From Pseudomonas grimontii (lineage in GTDB: Bacteria; Pseudomonadota; Gammaproteobacteria; Pseudomonadales; Pseudomonadaceae), in assembly GCF_007858185.1 (NCBI RefSeq), contig NZ_VFES01000016.1, positions 62,001 through 126,000 on the forward strand: DNA of 64,000 nt, given 5' to 3'. The stretch's first letter is position 1. Every line of letters begins with the position of its first letter. The notes beneath the pieces were generated by a model. It was not told where the DNA came from and made no database searches. It was given only the letters and a program-made list of their open reading frames with translations. A program made the translations under genes and the position numbers. Positions 49,806 through 59,837 of this stretch are shown in pieces.

Positions 49806-50690
49806 TCAGCCGTGGCGGTAGAACCGGTCGAGCAACGCCGGTAGCCCCGCCCGCCACGCCCGAGGCTTGATGCCGAAGGTGTGCAGGATTTTCTTGCAGG
49901 CCAGCACCGCATGCTGCGGTTCGTCTGCCGCATCCGGCCGGGCCGCGTGGGCCTGGGCGGTAGGGGCTTCGATGGCCAGCGGGTGGAAATTGCGCGCCTC
50001 AGTGAGGATCGCCTGGCCCAGCGCCAACGGTGTGGTCGCCTCATGCCCGGCGTAGTGGTAAGTGCCCCACAGCGGCGCTGCGCAATCGAGTTGCTTAAGC
50101 ACCGAGATAATCACCCGCGCGGCATCGTCCACCGGCGTCGGGTTACCGCGACGGTCGTCCGCCATCAGCAACTCATCCGGCTTCTCGGCCCGCGCCAGAA
50201 AGCGCCCGAGGGTGCCGTCGACACTGTCATCCAGCAGCCAGCCAAAACGCAACAGCACATGTTGCGGGCAGGTCGCGCGTACGCTCTGTTCGATACGCCA
50301 CAACGCCTGGCCACGCAGGCCCAGGGGCACCGGCTCGTCCTTTTCGCTGTAGGCGGTGGCGCGGGAGCCATCGAACACGCGGTAGCTGGACGGTTGCAGC
50401 AGGGTGATGTTGTGGTGCTGACACAGTTCGGCCAAGCGTTCGATGGCGAACTCCTGGGCGGCCAGGCGGGTTTCGCTGACGGCTTCGGCCTGGAACCAGT
50501 CGAAATAGTAGGCGAGGTTGATCAACGCATCGGGACGGGTGTCGTCGAGCAATTGGGTGAGGCTCGCGGCATCCCAGCCGTCTTGGGGCGGTTTGGGTGC
50601 GAGAAAACCAATGTCTTCCTCTGCACCGAGGCGAATCAGCGCCTGCCCGAGGGCATTCCCGCCGCCCAGTAACATAAGGCGCATTCGCAT
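49806..50690 (-). CDS. NAD(P)-binding sugar-nucleotide reductase/epimerase-like protein
   Basis: 294 residues from ATG 50690. Rossmann start MRMRLMLLGGGNALGQALIR, then LINLAYYFDWFQAEAVSE and SSYRVFDGSRATAYSEKDEP in RmlD-like order, so a short-chain reductase of the dTDP-4-dehydrorhamnose reductase class. The catalytic Tyr-x3-Lys is not obvious (YSEKDEP is displaced), so the substrate is uncertain. Same place as PA4068, downstream of oprG but on the other strand. Confidence 0.82.
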   Translation of the reverse strand: MRMRLMLLGGGNALGQALIRLGAEEDIGFLAPKPPQDGWDAASLTQLLDDTRPDALINLAYYFDWFQAEAVSETRLAAQEFAIERLAELCQHHNITLLQPSSYRVFDGSRATAYSEKDEPVPLGLRGQALWRIEQSVRATCPQHVLLRFGWLLDDSVDGTLGRFLARAEKPDELLMADDRRGNPTPVDDAARVIISVLKQLDCAAPLWGTYHYAGHEATTPLALGQAILTEARNFHPLAIEAPTAQAHAARPDAADEPQHAVLACKKILHTFGIKPRAWRAGLPALLDRFYRHG

Positions 50691-50856
50691 AGATTGAGCA
50701 GGCCCGGTCTGTTTGGAACGATGGTTATTGTCGGCAGGCTGGTGAGCCCTGCCATAGGTTTATTCCAGAATCGTTGCATTTTGCGGGTTTGTAGCGCAAC
50801 CGTCACGGATAAAGTGCGGGGTTGCAACTTGTTGGAGTGGGCCGCATAACTTAGGC

Positions 50857-53800
50857 ATGAACCTTCCTGAATCAACCGACACGGTATTGAACGGCTTCCA
50901 CCCCGCCGTCAGCACCTGGTTCCGCCGCACCTTCCCTTCGGTGACCAGCGCCCAGGCCCAGGCGTGGCCGCTGATCCGCCAGCGCCGTTCGACGCTGATC
51001 GCGGCGCCCACCGGCTCCGGCAAGACGCTGACGGCGTTCCTCGCGGTGCTCGATGACCTGGTTCACCAGGGCCTGGCCAACGGCGGGCAACTGCCGGACG
51101 AGACGCTGGTGGTGTACGTGTCGCCGCTCAAGGCGCTGTCCAACGACATCCAGATCAACCTGCAAACCCCACTGGCCGGGATCACCGAGCATTTGCAACG
51201 CCTGGGCCTGCCGCCGCTGGTGATTCGCACGGCCGTACGCACCGGCGACACCCCGCCAAAAGACCGCGCACTGATGCGCAAGCGCCCGCCGCATATCCTG
51301 GTGACCACGCCGGAATCGCTCTACGTGCTGCTGGGCTCGGACTCCGGCCGGCAAATGCTGGCCAGCACGCGCACGGTCATCGTCGATGAAATCCACGCCA
51401 TCGCCGCCAGCAAACGCGGCAGCCACCTGGCCTTGAGCCTGGAGCGCCTGCAAGGCTTGTGTGCCGAGCCGCTGACCCGCATCGGTTTGTCGGCCACGCA
51501 AAAACCTATCGAAGCCGTGTCGCGCTTTCTGGTGGGCACCGACCGTACGTGCGACATCGTCGACATCGGCCATGCCCGCGCCCGCGACCTGGATATCGAA
51601 GTGCCGCCGGTGCCGCTGTCGGCGGTGATGGCCAACGATGTCTGGGAGCTGGTCTACGACCGCCTCGCGGTACTGGCCCGCGAACACCGCACCACGCTGG
51701 TCTTCGTCAACACCCGGCGCCTGGCCGAACGCCTGGCCCGGCACTTGAGCGAGCGCCTGGGCAAGAGCGCCGTCGCCGCCCACCACGGCAGCCTGGCCAA
51801 GGAGATGCGCCTGGACGCCGAGCAACGGCTCAAGGCGGGCGAGTTGCAAGTGCTGATCGCTACCGCATCCCTGGAGCTGGGGATCGACATCGGCGATGTC
51901 GACCTGGTGTGCCAGATCGGTTCGCCGGGCTCCATCAACGGTTTTCTGCAACGGGTGGGCCGCTCCGGACACCAGGTCGGCGGCACGCCCAAGGGGCGCC
52001 TGTTCGCCACGACCCGCGACGACCTGATCGAATGCGCCGCCCTGCTCGACTGTGTGCGCCGGGGCGAGTTGGACACCTTGCAGATCCCCGTGGCGCCGCT
52101 GGACGTGCTGGCCCAGCAGATCATCGCCGAGGTCAGCGCCCAGGAGTGGCCGGAACAGGCCCTGCTCGACCTGATCCACCGCGCCGCGCCCTACGCCACC
52201 CTGGATGAACGCCACTACCAGGCGCTGCTGCAAATGCTCGCCGACGGCTACAACGGCCGCCAGGGCATCCGCAGCGCGTACCTGCACCGCGATGCCCTGA
52301 CCCGCACCCTGCGCGGTCGCCGAGGCGCCAAGCTGACCGCCGTGACCAGCGGCGGCACCATCCCTGACAACGCCGACTACAGCGTGTTGCTCGAACCCCA
52401 AAGCCTGAACATCGGCAGCGTCAACGAAGACTTCGCGGTGGAAAGTATCGCCGGGGACATCTTCCAGCTCGGTAATACCTCCTACAGGATCTTGCGGGTC
52501 GAAGCCGGCAAAGTGCGGGTCGAAGACGCCCACGGCCAGCCGCCGACCATTCCGTTCTGGCTCGGCGAAGCGCCGGGGCGCAGCAATGAGTTATCCGCCG
52601 CCGTCGCGCGTTTGCAGGGGCAACTCGACACCCTGCTCAGCGCCAGCCCCGGCGACCTGCAACCGGCGCAAGACTGGCTCACCGGCACCCTCGGCCTGAA
52701 CCGCGCCAGCGCCGAACAGATCCTCGATTACCTGGCCCGCGCGCGCCTGGCCCTCGGCGCGTTGCCGTCCCAGGACACGTTGATCATGGAGCGGTTTTTC
52801 GACGAGTCCGGCGGCACCCAACTGATCATCCACACGCCGTTCGGCAGCCGCGTCAACCGGGCCTGGGGCCTGGCCTTGCGTAAGCGCTTTTGCCGCACCT
52901 TCAATTTCGAATTGCAGGCGGCAGCCAGTGAAAATGCGATCGTGCTGTCGCTGTCCACCAGCCACAGTTTTGAGCTGGATGAGGTGTGGCGTTACCTCAA
53001 CAGCAACAGTGCCGAACACCTGCTGATCCAGGCGGTGCTGGATGCACCGCTGTTCGGTGTGCGCTGGCGCTGGAACGCCGGCGTGGCCCTGGCGCTGCCG
53101 CGCTTTACCGCTGGGCGCAAAGTGGCGCCGCAGATTCAGCGCATGAAGAGCGAAGACTTGATTGCCAGCGTGTTCCCCGACCAGATCGCCTGCCTGGAAA
53201 ACCTCGCCGGCGAACGCGAAGTGCCCGAACACCCGCTGGTGGAACAAACCCTCGACGACTGCCTGCACGAAGCCATGGACAGCGACGCCTGGCTTGCGTT
53301 GCTGCGGCGCATGGAGCGCGGCGAAGTGCGGTTGATCAGCCGCGACCTGCCGGCGCCCTCGCCCATGGCTGCCGAAATCCTCAGCGCGCGCCCCTATACC
53401 TTTCTCGACGATGCACCGCTGGAAGAGCGCCGCACCCAGGCCGTGCTCAACCGCCGTTGGAGCGACCCGCAGAGCACCGACGACCTCGGCGCACTGGATG
53501 CGGACGCCATCGCCGGCGTGCGCGAAGAAGCCTGGCCGGCGCCCCATGGCGTGGATGAAATGCACGAAGCGCTGATGAGCCTGGCATGCATCGCCAGCCA
53601 CGAAGTCACGGCGCAATGGGCCGAGTGGCTGAACGCCTTGACCAAGGCTGGCCGCGCCTTTCAATTGCCCACCGGCCTGTGGGTGGCGGTGGAACGCCTG
53701 GGGTGTTTGCAGACGATCTACCCCAACAACTTGCCGTTACTGCCCGGATTCGATGAGCCCTGGACCTTTGACGACGCACTCGTCGAGGTGCTGCGCGCGC

Positions 53801-55116
53801 GCCTCGGTGGCTTCGGCCCGCAGCGCCTGAGCGAGATCGCCGCGCCGCTGGGCTTGCCGCTGGCCGACGTCAGCCAGGCGCTGGCCCGCCTGGAGCAGGA
53901 AGGCTACGTGCTGCGCGGTCGCTTCAGCCCCGGCGCACTCGAGGAACAATGGTGCGAACGGCATTTGCTCGCGCGTATTCATCGCTACACGGTCAAGCGC
54001 CTGCGCCGGGAAATCGAACCCGTGGCGCTGCAGGATTTCATGCGATTCCTGTTCGATTGGCAACACCTGTCCGACAGTACACGCGGCCAGGGCAGCGCCA
54101 TGTTGCCGCAGATTGTCGGCCAGTTCGAAGGCTATGCCGCCGCCACGTCGGCCTGGGACAGTGACCTGCTCAGTGCCCGGATCAAGGACTACTCCTCCTT
54201 CTGGCTGGATGAACTATGCCGCAGCGGCAAGCTGGTATGGACGCGCTTGAGCAACAAGCCGGGCGCCATCGCCCTGCGCAGTACACCGGTGGTGCTGTTG
54301 CCACGCAGCCAGGTGGCGCTGTGGAGCGGGCTGACCGAACCCACCGACAGCACGACACTGTCGCCCAAGGCGCAGAAGGTCCACCTGGCCTTGCGCGAAC
54401 ACGGCGCGCTGTTTTTCGATGAACTGGTGCACGAGGCTCATCTGCTGCGCAGCGAACTCGAAACCGCCTTGCAGGAACTGGTCGGCGCCGGCCTGGTGAA
54501 TGCCGACAGCTTTGCCGGGCTGCGCGCATTGACCACGCCGGCCAGCAAACGCCAGGCACACAGCAGTCGGCGCGGGCGCGGGGCGTTTGTCGGCGGCATG
54601 GACGATGCCGGGCGCTGGGCGTTGATTCGCCGCCCATCGACCGCTGCCGGCCCGCACTCGGCCGAGACCCTGGAACATGTGGCGATGACCTTGCTGCGCC
54701 GTTATGGCGTGGTGTTCTGGCGCTTGCTGGAGCGCGAGGCGGATTGGTTGCCGAGTTGGCGCGAATTGCTACGCACATTCCATCGGCTGGAGGCCCGGGG
54801 GGAGATTCGCGGCGGGCGGTTTGTCAGCGGGTTGGCGGGGGAACAGTTCGCCTTGCCGGAGGCGATCCCGCTGCTGCGCGAAGTTCGGCGCCGGCCCCAT
54901 GACGGGAGTTTGATCGCCGTGTGTGGGGCTGACCCGCTGAACCTGGTGGGCACACTGTTGCCGGGCAGCAAGGTGCCAGCGGTGAGTGGGAATCGGATTG
55001 TGTATCGGGATGGGTTGCCGGCGGCGGTGATGATCGCCGACAAACAACAGATACTGCTGGATGTGGATCAGCAGTCAATACGGGACAAGCTGATCCGGCA
55101 CCGCGCAAATCCGTAG
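50857..55116 (+). CDS. lhr: ATP-dependent helicase Lhr
   Basis: 1419 residues, the long bacterial Lhr form. Helicase motifs: APTGSGKTLTAFLA (I), YVSPLKALSNDI (Ia), TTPESLYVLL (Ib), VDEIHAI (DEIH, II), LSATQKP (III), TASLELGIDIGDVDLV (V), QRVGRSGHQVGG (VI). Winged-helix and Lhr-core domains follow, and the C-terminal half (from about 880) contains the tandem winged helices including a putative uracil-DNA glycosylase-associated region (known in E. coli Lhr). 3'-5' DNA translocase in repair. ATG 50857. Confidence 0.95.
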   Translation: MNLPESTDTVLNGFHPAVSTWFRRTFPSVTSAQAQAWPLIRQRRSTLIAAPTGSGKTLTAFLAVLDDLVHQGLANGGQLPDETLVVYVSPLKALSNDIQINLQTPLAGITEHLQRLGLPPLVIRTAVRTGDTPPKDRALMRKRPPHILVTTPESLYVLLGSDSGRQMLASTRTVIVDEIHAIAASKRGSHLALSLERLQGLCAEPLTRIGLSATQKPIEAVSRFLVGTDRTCDIVDIGHARARDLDIEVPPVPLSAVMANDVWELVYDRLAVLAREHRTTLVFVNTRRLAERLARHLSERLGKSAVAAHHGSLAKEMRLDAEQRLKAGELQVLIATASLELGIDIGDVDLVCQIGSPGSINGFLQRVGRSGHQVGGTPKGRLFATTRDDLIECAALLDCVRRGELDTLQIPVAPLDVLAQQIIAEVSAQEWPEQALLDLIHRAAPYATLDERHYQALLQMLADGYNGRQGIRSAYLHRDALTRTLRGRRGAKLTAVTSGGTIPDNADYSVLLEPQSLNIGSVNEDFAVESIAGDIFQLGNTSYRILRVEAGKVRVEDAHGQPPTIPFWLGEAPGRSNELSAAVARLQGQLDTLLSASPGDLQPAQDWLTGTLGLNRASAEQILDYLARARLALGALPSQDTLIMERFFDESGGTQLIIHTPFGSRVNRAWGLALRKRFCRTFNFELQAAASENAIVLSLSTSHSFELDEVWRYLNSNSAEHLLIQAVLDAPLFGVRWRWNAGVALALPRFTAGRKVAPQIQRMKSEDLIASVFPDQIACLENLAGEREVPEHPLVEQTLDDCLHEAMDSDAWLALLRRMERGEVRLISRDLPAPSPMAAEILSARPYTFLDDAPLEERRTQAVLNRRWSDPQSTDDLGALDADAIAGVREEAWPAPHGVDEMHEALMSLACIASHEVTAQWAEWLNALTKAGRAFQLPTGLWVAVERLGCLQTIYPNNLPLLPGFDEPWTFDDALVEVLRARLGGFGPQRLSEIAAPLGLPLADVSQALARLEQEGYVLRGRFSPGALEEQWCERHLLARIHRYTVKRLRREIEPVALQDFMRFLFDWQHLSDSTRGQGSAMLPQIVGQFEGYAAATSAWDSDLLSARIKDYSSFWLDELCRSGKLVWTRLSNKPGAIALRSTPVVLLPRSQVALWSGLTEPTDSTTLSPKAQKVHLALREHGALFFDELVHEAHLLRSELETALQELVGAGLVNADSFAGLRALTTPASKRQAHSSRRGRGAFVGGMDDAGRWALIRRPSTAAGPHSAETLEHVAMTLLRRYGVVFWRLLEREADWLPSWRELLRTFHRLEARGEIRGGRFVSGLAGEQFALPEAIPLLREVRRRPHDGSLIAVCGADPLNLVGTLLPGSKVPAVSGNRIVYRDGLPAAVMIADKQQILLDVDQQSIRDKLIRHRANP

Positions 55117-55144
55117 ATACCGTCTTATCCAGCACCGCGCAAAA

Positions 55145-55252
55145 CCCCGTAGCAGCTGCCGAGCGCCAGCGAGGCTGCGTCGGCCGCGACTCGCTTCTGA
55201 ATCGGCAGCGCGCCTGACGCAGCCTCGCTGGCGCTCGGCAGCTGCTACGGGG
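55145..55252. repeat. 37-bp perfect inverted repeat
   Basis: Positions 55145-55181 and 55216-55252 are exact reverse complements over 37 bp (arm starts CCCCGTAGCAGCTGCCGAGC), with a 34-nt centre. It fills the gap between convergent lhr and the MscS gene, eight bases before the MscS stop. The CAGCTGCCGAGCGC motif is a known Pseudomonas intergenic repeat family. It can act as a bidirectional terminator-like barrier. Confidence 0.93.
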
Positions 55253-55259
55253 TGGAGGA

Positions 55260-57365
55260 TTATTGAGTACGCGGCTGCTCCGTCAACACCACCGACGCCG
55301 GCACCTCTTCATCCGGTTCATCCATCTGGGTAGTGCGCTTGGGCAACAGAACCTGCTGTGGATAAGTTTGCGCGAAGTGCACCTCGTCACAGTTATCCAC
55401 AAGTTTTTTCAAACGCTGGTTAAACGCACGGCTGACCGCATATTGCCCGCCGGACACCGTACGGAACTGCGCCGTGAGCACCACGCCATTGAGGTCCATC
55501 TTGTCGACGCCAAACACCTCCAGCGGCCCTTGCAGGTTGTACTTGAGGAACACATCGTCGCGAATCGACTGCCCGGCCTCACGGATCAGCTCCACGGCCT
55601 TGTCCACATCGGTGTCGTAGGTGAACTGCACCGAGAAGAACGCATAGGCAAATTGCCGCGACTGGTTGGTGACCGCCTTGATTTGCCCGAACGGCACCGA
55701 ATGCACAAAGCCCTTACCGTCGCGCAGGCGCAGGGTGCGGATGGTCAGGCCTTCGACGGTGCCGGCGTGGCCGGAGTCGAGCACCACCCAGTCACCGATG
55801 GACAGCGTGTCTTCGATGATGATGAACAAGCCGGTGATCACATCCTGCACCAATTGCTGGGAACCGAAACCAATCGCCAGGCCGACCACACCGGCACCCG
55901 CCAGCAGCGGCGCGACGTTGATGCCCAGGTTGGCCATGGTGGTGATTGCGCAGATCACCACCAGGATGATTTTGATCGCATTGCGCAGCAGCGGCAGGAT
56001 GGTTTTCACCCGGGTGCTGGGCTGGCGGCTCGAGCGTTTGCTCACCGGCGGTTTCAGCGCTTCCTGGATCGCCGTGTCGAGTACCACCCAGAACAACCAG
56101 GTCATCAGCAGGATCAGGCCGATGCTGCTGAGGGAGTCGCTGATCGCACGGCCCACCGAGTTGCGCTGGGCAAATTCGAACAGCGAAACGCCCCAGATCC
56201 GCCCGAGGATTTCGATAAAGGCGATGGCCATGACGATGCGCAATATCGCGTGCAACAGGCTGAGGAAGCGCTCCTTGTAGGCACTGCTGCGCTGGATCGC
56301 CACTTGGCTGCGGGACTTGAACAGGTGTTGCAGCACCGTGCTCAGGAATACCGTGCCGATCAACAGAATCGTGGTGAACAGCGCGCAGCGCAGGGCTTTC
56401 TGGTTGTCGTCGCCGGCGCCGATCAGGTTGATCGCCGAGACCAGCACCATCAACAGAATCGGCCAATACCACAGCCCGGAAAACACCCGCAGCGATTGCT
56501 GTAGCGCCGGATGTTTAAGGCGCTGGGCCAGTGGTCGATTGCGGATCAGGTGAGCCACCGGCCGCCGCAGGCGCACCACCAGCACACCGAAGATCACCGC
56601 CGCAAACAAACCGGTAAACACCGCGATACTGCTGGTGATATTACCGCCGAGCTGACGCGCGATTTGCGGACTGGTGAGGGCGTCGCTGAGGGCCGCGAGG
56701 AAGCCGATCAGGAACAGCGGTTTGGGGCAGTAGTCGCGAATGATCTGCACCGCCGGCCGCTTGTGGCCGACATTGAACATGACGATGACGCACAGCAGCA
56801 TGGAGGTGGAAAAGATGCCGCTGCTGGTGGCGTAGGCAAAACACAGCGCCAGCGCACGGCCTATCGAGGTGGGTAAAAAGTGGCTGATGTAGAGCGTCAA
56901 CGGCAGGCAGATGAGCGCCGGGATCGTGTAGGGCACCACATAGCCGAGCACGCCTTGCAGGCGCCCACGCGTTTGGACGAACGGGCGGCGGCTCAGGCGC
57001 CGCACGATAAACCGCCCCAGCAGCGTCAACCCCACGAAGGCGCCGACCCACACCCCGGACAGCAGCAGGAAGTCGCCGGCCACGCTCCACGGCGAGCGCT
57101 GCGATGTCTGGTCAACCAACCGGCCGACCTCATCCGCCGCACGGTCCGCGCGCAGGCGCCAGGCATCAACGAGGTTCTGATTAAGGTCGAGCTTGCTCTG
57201 CACATCATCGATGCTGGAACTGATGGCACCGAGCAGACCGCCCTCCACCAGCAACTCCGGCTTGGCCGGCGCTTCGGCTTCCGGCGCGGTGGCCGCCGCG
57301 TGCAGCGCGCCGCTGCCGCACAACAGCAGCGCGCCGAGCAGTAATGCAGTCTTTAGATTCAGCAA
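55260..57365 (-). CDS. MscS-family mechanosensitive channel
   Basis: 701 residues from TTG 57365 behind AAGGAG (9-nt spacing); no better ATG fits before the signal peptide MLNLKTALLLGALLLCGSGALHA. A short periplasmic coiled region (to about 100), around eleven membrane helices, and the MscS core near 460-560 (NLGINVAPLLAGAGVVGLAIGFGSQQLVQDVITGLFIIIED), followed by the beta domain GDWVVLDSGHAGTVEGLTIRTLRLR. It releases solutes under hypo-osmotic shock. 60 bp after the vWA-like gene; perhaps the last gene of that operon. Confidence 0.92.
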   Translation of the reverse strand: MLNLKTALLLGALLLCGSGALHAAATAPEAEAPAKPELLVEGGLLGAISSSIDDVQSKLDLNQNLVDAWRLRADRAADEVGRLVDQTSQRSPWSVAGDFLLLSGVWVGAFVGLTLLGRFIVRRLSRRPFVQTRGRLQGVLGYVVPYTIPALICLPLTLYISHFLPTSIGRALALCFAYATSSGIFSTSMLLCVIVMFNVGHKRPAVQIIRDYCPKPLFLIGFLAALSDALTSPQIARQLGGNITSSIAVFTGLFAAVIFGVLVVRLRRPVAHLIRNRPLAQRLKHPALQQSLRVFSGLWYWPILLMVLVSAINLIGAGDDNQKALRCALFTTILLIGTVFLSTVLQHLFKSRSQVAIQRSSAYKERFLSLLHAILRIVMAIAFIEILGRIWGVSLFEFAQRNSVGRAISDSLSSIGLILLMTWLFWVVLDTAIQEALKPPVSKRSSRQPSTRVKTILPLLRNAIKIILVVICAITTMANLGINVAPLLAGAGVVGLAIGFGSQQLVQDVITGLFIIIEDTLSIGDWVVLDSGHAGTVEGLTIRTLRLRDGKGFVHSVPFGQIKAVTNQSRQFAYAFFSVQFTYDTDVDKAVELIREAGQSIRDDVFLKYNLQGPLEVFGVDKMDLNGVVLTAQFRTVSGGQYAVSRAFNQRLKKLVDNCDEVHFAQTYPQQVLLPKRTTQMDEPDEEVPASVVLTEQPRTQ

Positions 57366-57424
57366 AACACCGGGCTCCTTCAGAGGGGGTCTGTAAGGAA
57401 CTGACGGGTTTTAGCTGGGATCGT

Positions 57425-58255
57425 TCACTTCAGGTCGACATTCAGGCTCGGTGCGCCAAACGCTACTAATTGCGCATTAGAACCCGCAAAGTAGCCTTTC
57501 CAGAAGTCTTCCAGCGCTTGAATGGTCTTGCCAGAGCGATAAGCCTGTTTAACGTCCTTAGTCACCAGCGCCGCACCGGCCACGTAGACGCGCGCACCTT
57601 GCAGATCAGCAAACAGATCCTTTTCACTCACCCGTTTAAGCTCGCCCTCAGGCTGCAGGTCACGAATCCGGTTGTTGGCGTAGAAGCTGCCGAAGTCACT
57701 GTTTTCCAGCATGTCGGAAATCAACAACACCACACGTTCCTGAGCTGGCTGTTGGCCCAAGTCCTTACCGATCTCGCGCAGCGAATGGAAGATTTCACTG
57801 CGTGCAATATCCTCGGACGCCTCGCGTAACGTGGTGACAAACACCTTGCCCAAGGTCTTGTTGAAAAAGCTGCGCTGCTCGGCAAGGCAGGTGTCCAGAG
57901 TACGCAGCGATTGCATGCCGACGCGGTCGCGCGCGCTGTCGTCAACGCCTCGGTTGAGCTCACCGGCAAAGCGCAGTTGCATGAATTGCCCCGGCAAAAA
58001 CGCCGAAAAGCTGTACAACCGAACCTTGTCGCCCGGCTGGACGAAGCGCTGGACCTGCGCCCAGGTCGCCCTCTGAATGCTCTCGGGCATCGGGATGGTC
58101 TGATCAATGATCACCGTCAACTCCCGCCCAGCCGCAGCCGGGCGAAACTCACCGACCTTCGCATAGCCGTAGCAGTCCGGAATGTCATTGCGCTCGCCTG
58201 CCACCGCCATCAAGGGCGCCAGCAACAGGGCACAGAAAAAGCGCGGGATTGTCAT
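57425..58255 (-). CDS. secreted vWA-like protein of unknown function
   Basis: 276 residues from ATG 58255, directly after the stop of the previous gene. Signal peptide MTIPRFFCALLLAPLMAVAG. The body reads like a Rossmann/vWA fold (ELTVIIDQTIPM, QERVVLLISDMLENSDF, RVYVAGAAL), but the MIDAS motif DxSxS is altered to DQTIP, so metal binding is doubtful. Periplasmic. Third gene of the OmpA-like / membrane protein / vWA-like operon. Confidence 0.78.
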   Translation of the reverse strand: MTIPRFFCALLLAPLMAVAGERNDIPDCYGYAKVGEFRPAAAGRELTVIIDQTIPMPESIQRATWAQVQRFVQPGDKVRLYSFSAFLPGQFMQLRFAGELNRGVDDSARDRVGMQSLRTLDTCLAEQRSFFNKTLGKVFVTTLREASEDIARSEIFHSLREIGKDLGQQPAQERVVLLISDMLENSDFGSFYANNRIRDLQPEGELKRVSEKDLFADLQGARVYVAGAALVTKDVKQAYRSGKTIQALEDFWKGYFAGSNAQLVAFGAPSLNVDLK

Positions 58256-59819
58256 TCAGGCACCTGTGGCATCGAAGTCTTTGAGCAGTTGCTGTTCAGC
58301 GCGCAACGCCAGCACGTCTTCCAGCGCATGGCCCTTGGCACGGCTGATCGTTGCCAATTGTTCTTCGCTGTAGACGGTCAGGTCCTTGCTGCGCAGGGCG
58401 TCGATACCCACCGACGGCGCCACAGGCTCCGGGTGGGCCGCCTGGAGTGGAGCGGGTGGCTGAATTGGAGCAGCGACCGGCGCCGCAACTTCAGTGACAA
58501 CCGGCGCCACCGGCATAACCACAGGTTTCTCGGGGGGCCGCCGGCAATGCCTGCTTGCGTGCGACGAATGTCTCGAAACTGCGATTGTGGGCACTGGTCA
58601 GCGCCGCCTGCTGCTGAGCATTGGTGGTGGTGCGCCCGGCCAGCTTGAGCTGCAACTTACTCAATTTGTGATCGGCATGGGAGGCGATTTCCACACGCTG
58701 GCTCTGCATCCAGTTTTCCAAGGCCTGGCCGCTGGAAAACTTATGGGTATGCTCCCAGGCCGTCTTGGACTCAACCCCCGCAAAGCCGAAGATCGATGCC
58801 AGCCAGATGCTGGTGATCTGAATCGCGATGTAGATCACCGACAGCACGATGAAGGTAATCAGCGAGGCTTTGCGAATCGCATCCATCTTGTCGGTCAGGG
58901 TTTGCTTGTCCGCTTGATCGTTGAGCGCAGCCGAATCGGCCGGCAATTCAAACGGGCTGGCCGAATCGTAGTTCTGCTGGGCAAAGGCATGCGGGCTGCC
59001 GACCATCTCGGTCTCGATGCTTTTGAGTTGCATGGTGCGGATACCGAACGCCGCCACCGCAATAATTGCGATCCAGATCCCGGTGGTCACCATCCAGCCA
59101 TGACTTGGCGTCACCGTGTGATTGGTATTGATACGCGCCAGGATGCGGTTGTAATCCTTGCCGTCTTTATCGCTGTCGGTGTCCTTGATACCGATGCCCG
59201 GCAATTCCTTAAGCTGGTTGGGGCGATCGCTGTCGGAGTCGTTTTCCCACCAGTGGCGCGCCTTGCTGATCAGGGCGTTCTTGTGAGCAGCACGGCCGGT
59301 TACTTCAGCCAGAATCGCCGAGGCCACGGCCAGCAGGAAGGCGAACAACCAGCCCATCCAACTTTGATCGTTAGCCGACAGATTCTGGTTGATGAACGGC
59401 ACCAGCACGTAGGCAAAACCCACGGCTTCGAACATGATCAGCATGAAGATCAGGGCAAACACCCAAAACGGCCGCTCACGGCGTCCGCGCTCACCGATGG
59501 TGCGCAGGTAGGATTCACTCTTGTTGAAAAAATCGACGTTTTTCGCGCCAATTTTTTCATAGCGCGAATAGTAGGCGTCACACAGCTCGCTTTCGGATTT
59601 AGGCCAACCGTAGGCGTCGAGCATCAGGCTCTGCTTGGACAAACGCGCCACCTTTCCGATCAAGGGCACGCCGTGCCACACGCGCATGATGAAATAACCC
59701 ACCTTGTCCCAATACGCTTGAATCAGGATGGCCGCCAGCAGGGTGGAAATCACCAAACCGGTAATTAACTTGTTTGCCCAAAGCAGGGCCGTCAGCGCAT
59801 TGAAGCTGAACTCTTCCAT
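58256..59819 (-). pseudogene. multi-pass membrane protein, frameshifted at a C6 tract
   Basis: From ATG 59819 the frame gives 442 residues, ending in a short abnormal tail after ARKQALPAA. At minus-strand GGCCCCCCGAG (G run at 58532-58537) removing one C joins it to the frame ending at 58256, giving about 520 residues with a Pro/Ala linker (PEKPVVMPVAPVVTEVAAPV) and a final helical piece (YSEEQLATISRAKGHALEDV). The stop then abuts the next ATG, which supports the longer form. Membrane segments near residues 15-37, 125-150, 165-185, 270-290 and 350-375, with cytoplasmic or periplasmic loops between. No family recognised. Confidence 0.75.
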
Positions 59820-59837
59820 GGTGTATGTCCTTGAGTC

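Noticed and set aside
50872..52533. 553-codon minus-strand frame inside lhr
   Set aside because: Antisense shadow caused by high third-position GC; no domain features and lhr is intact.
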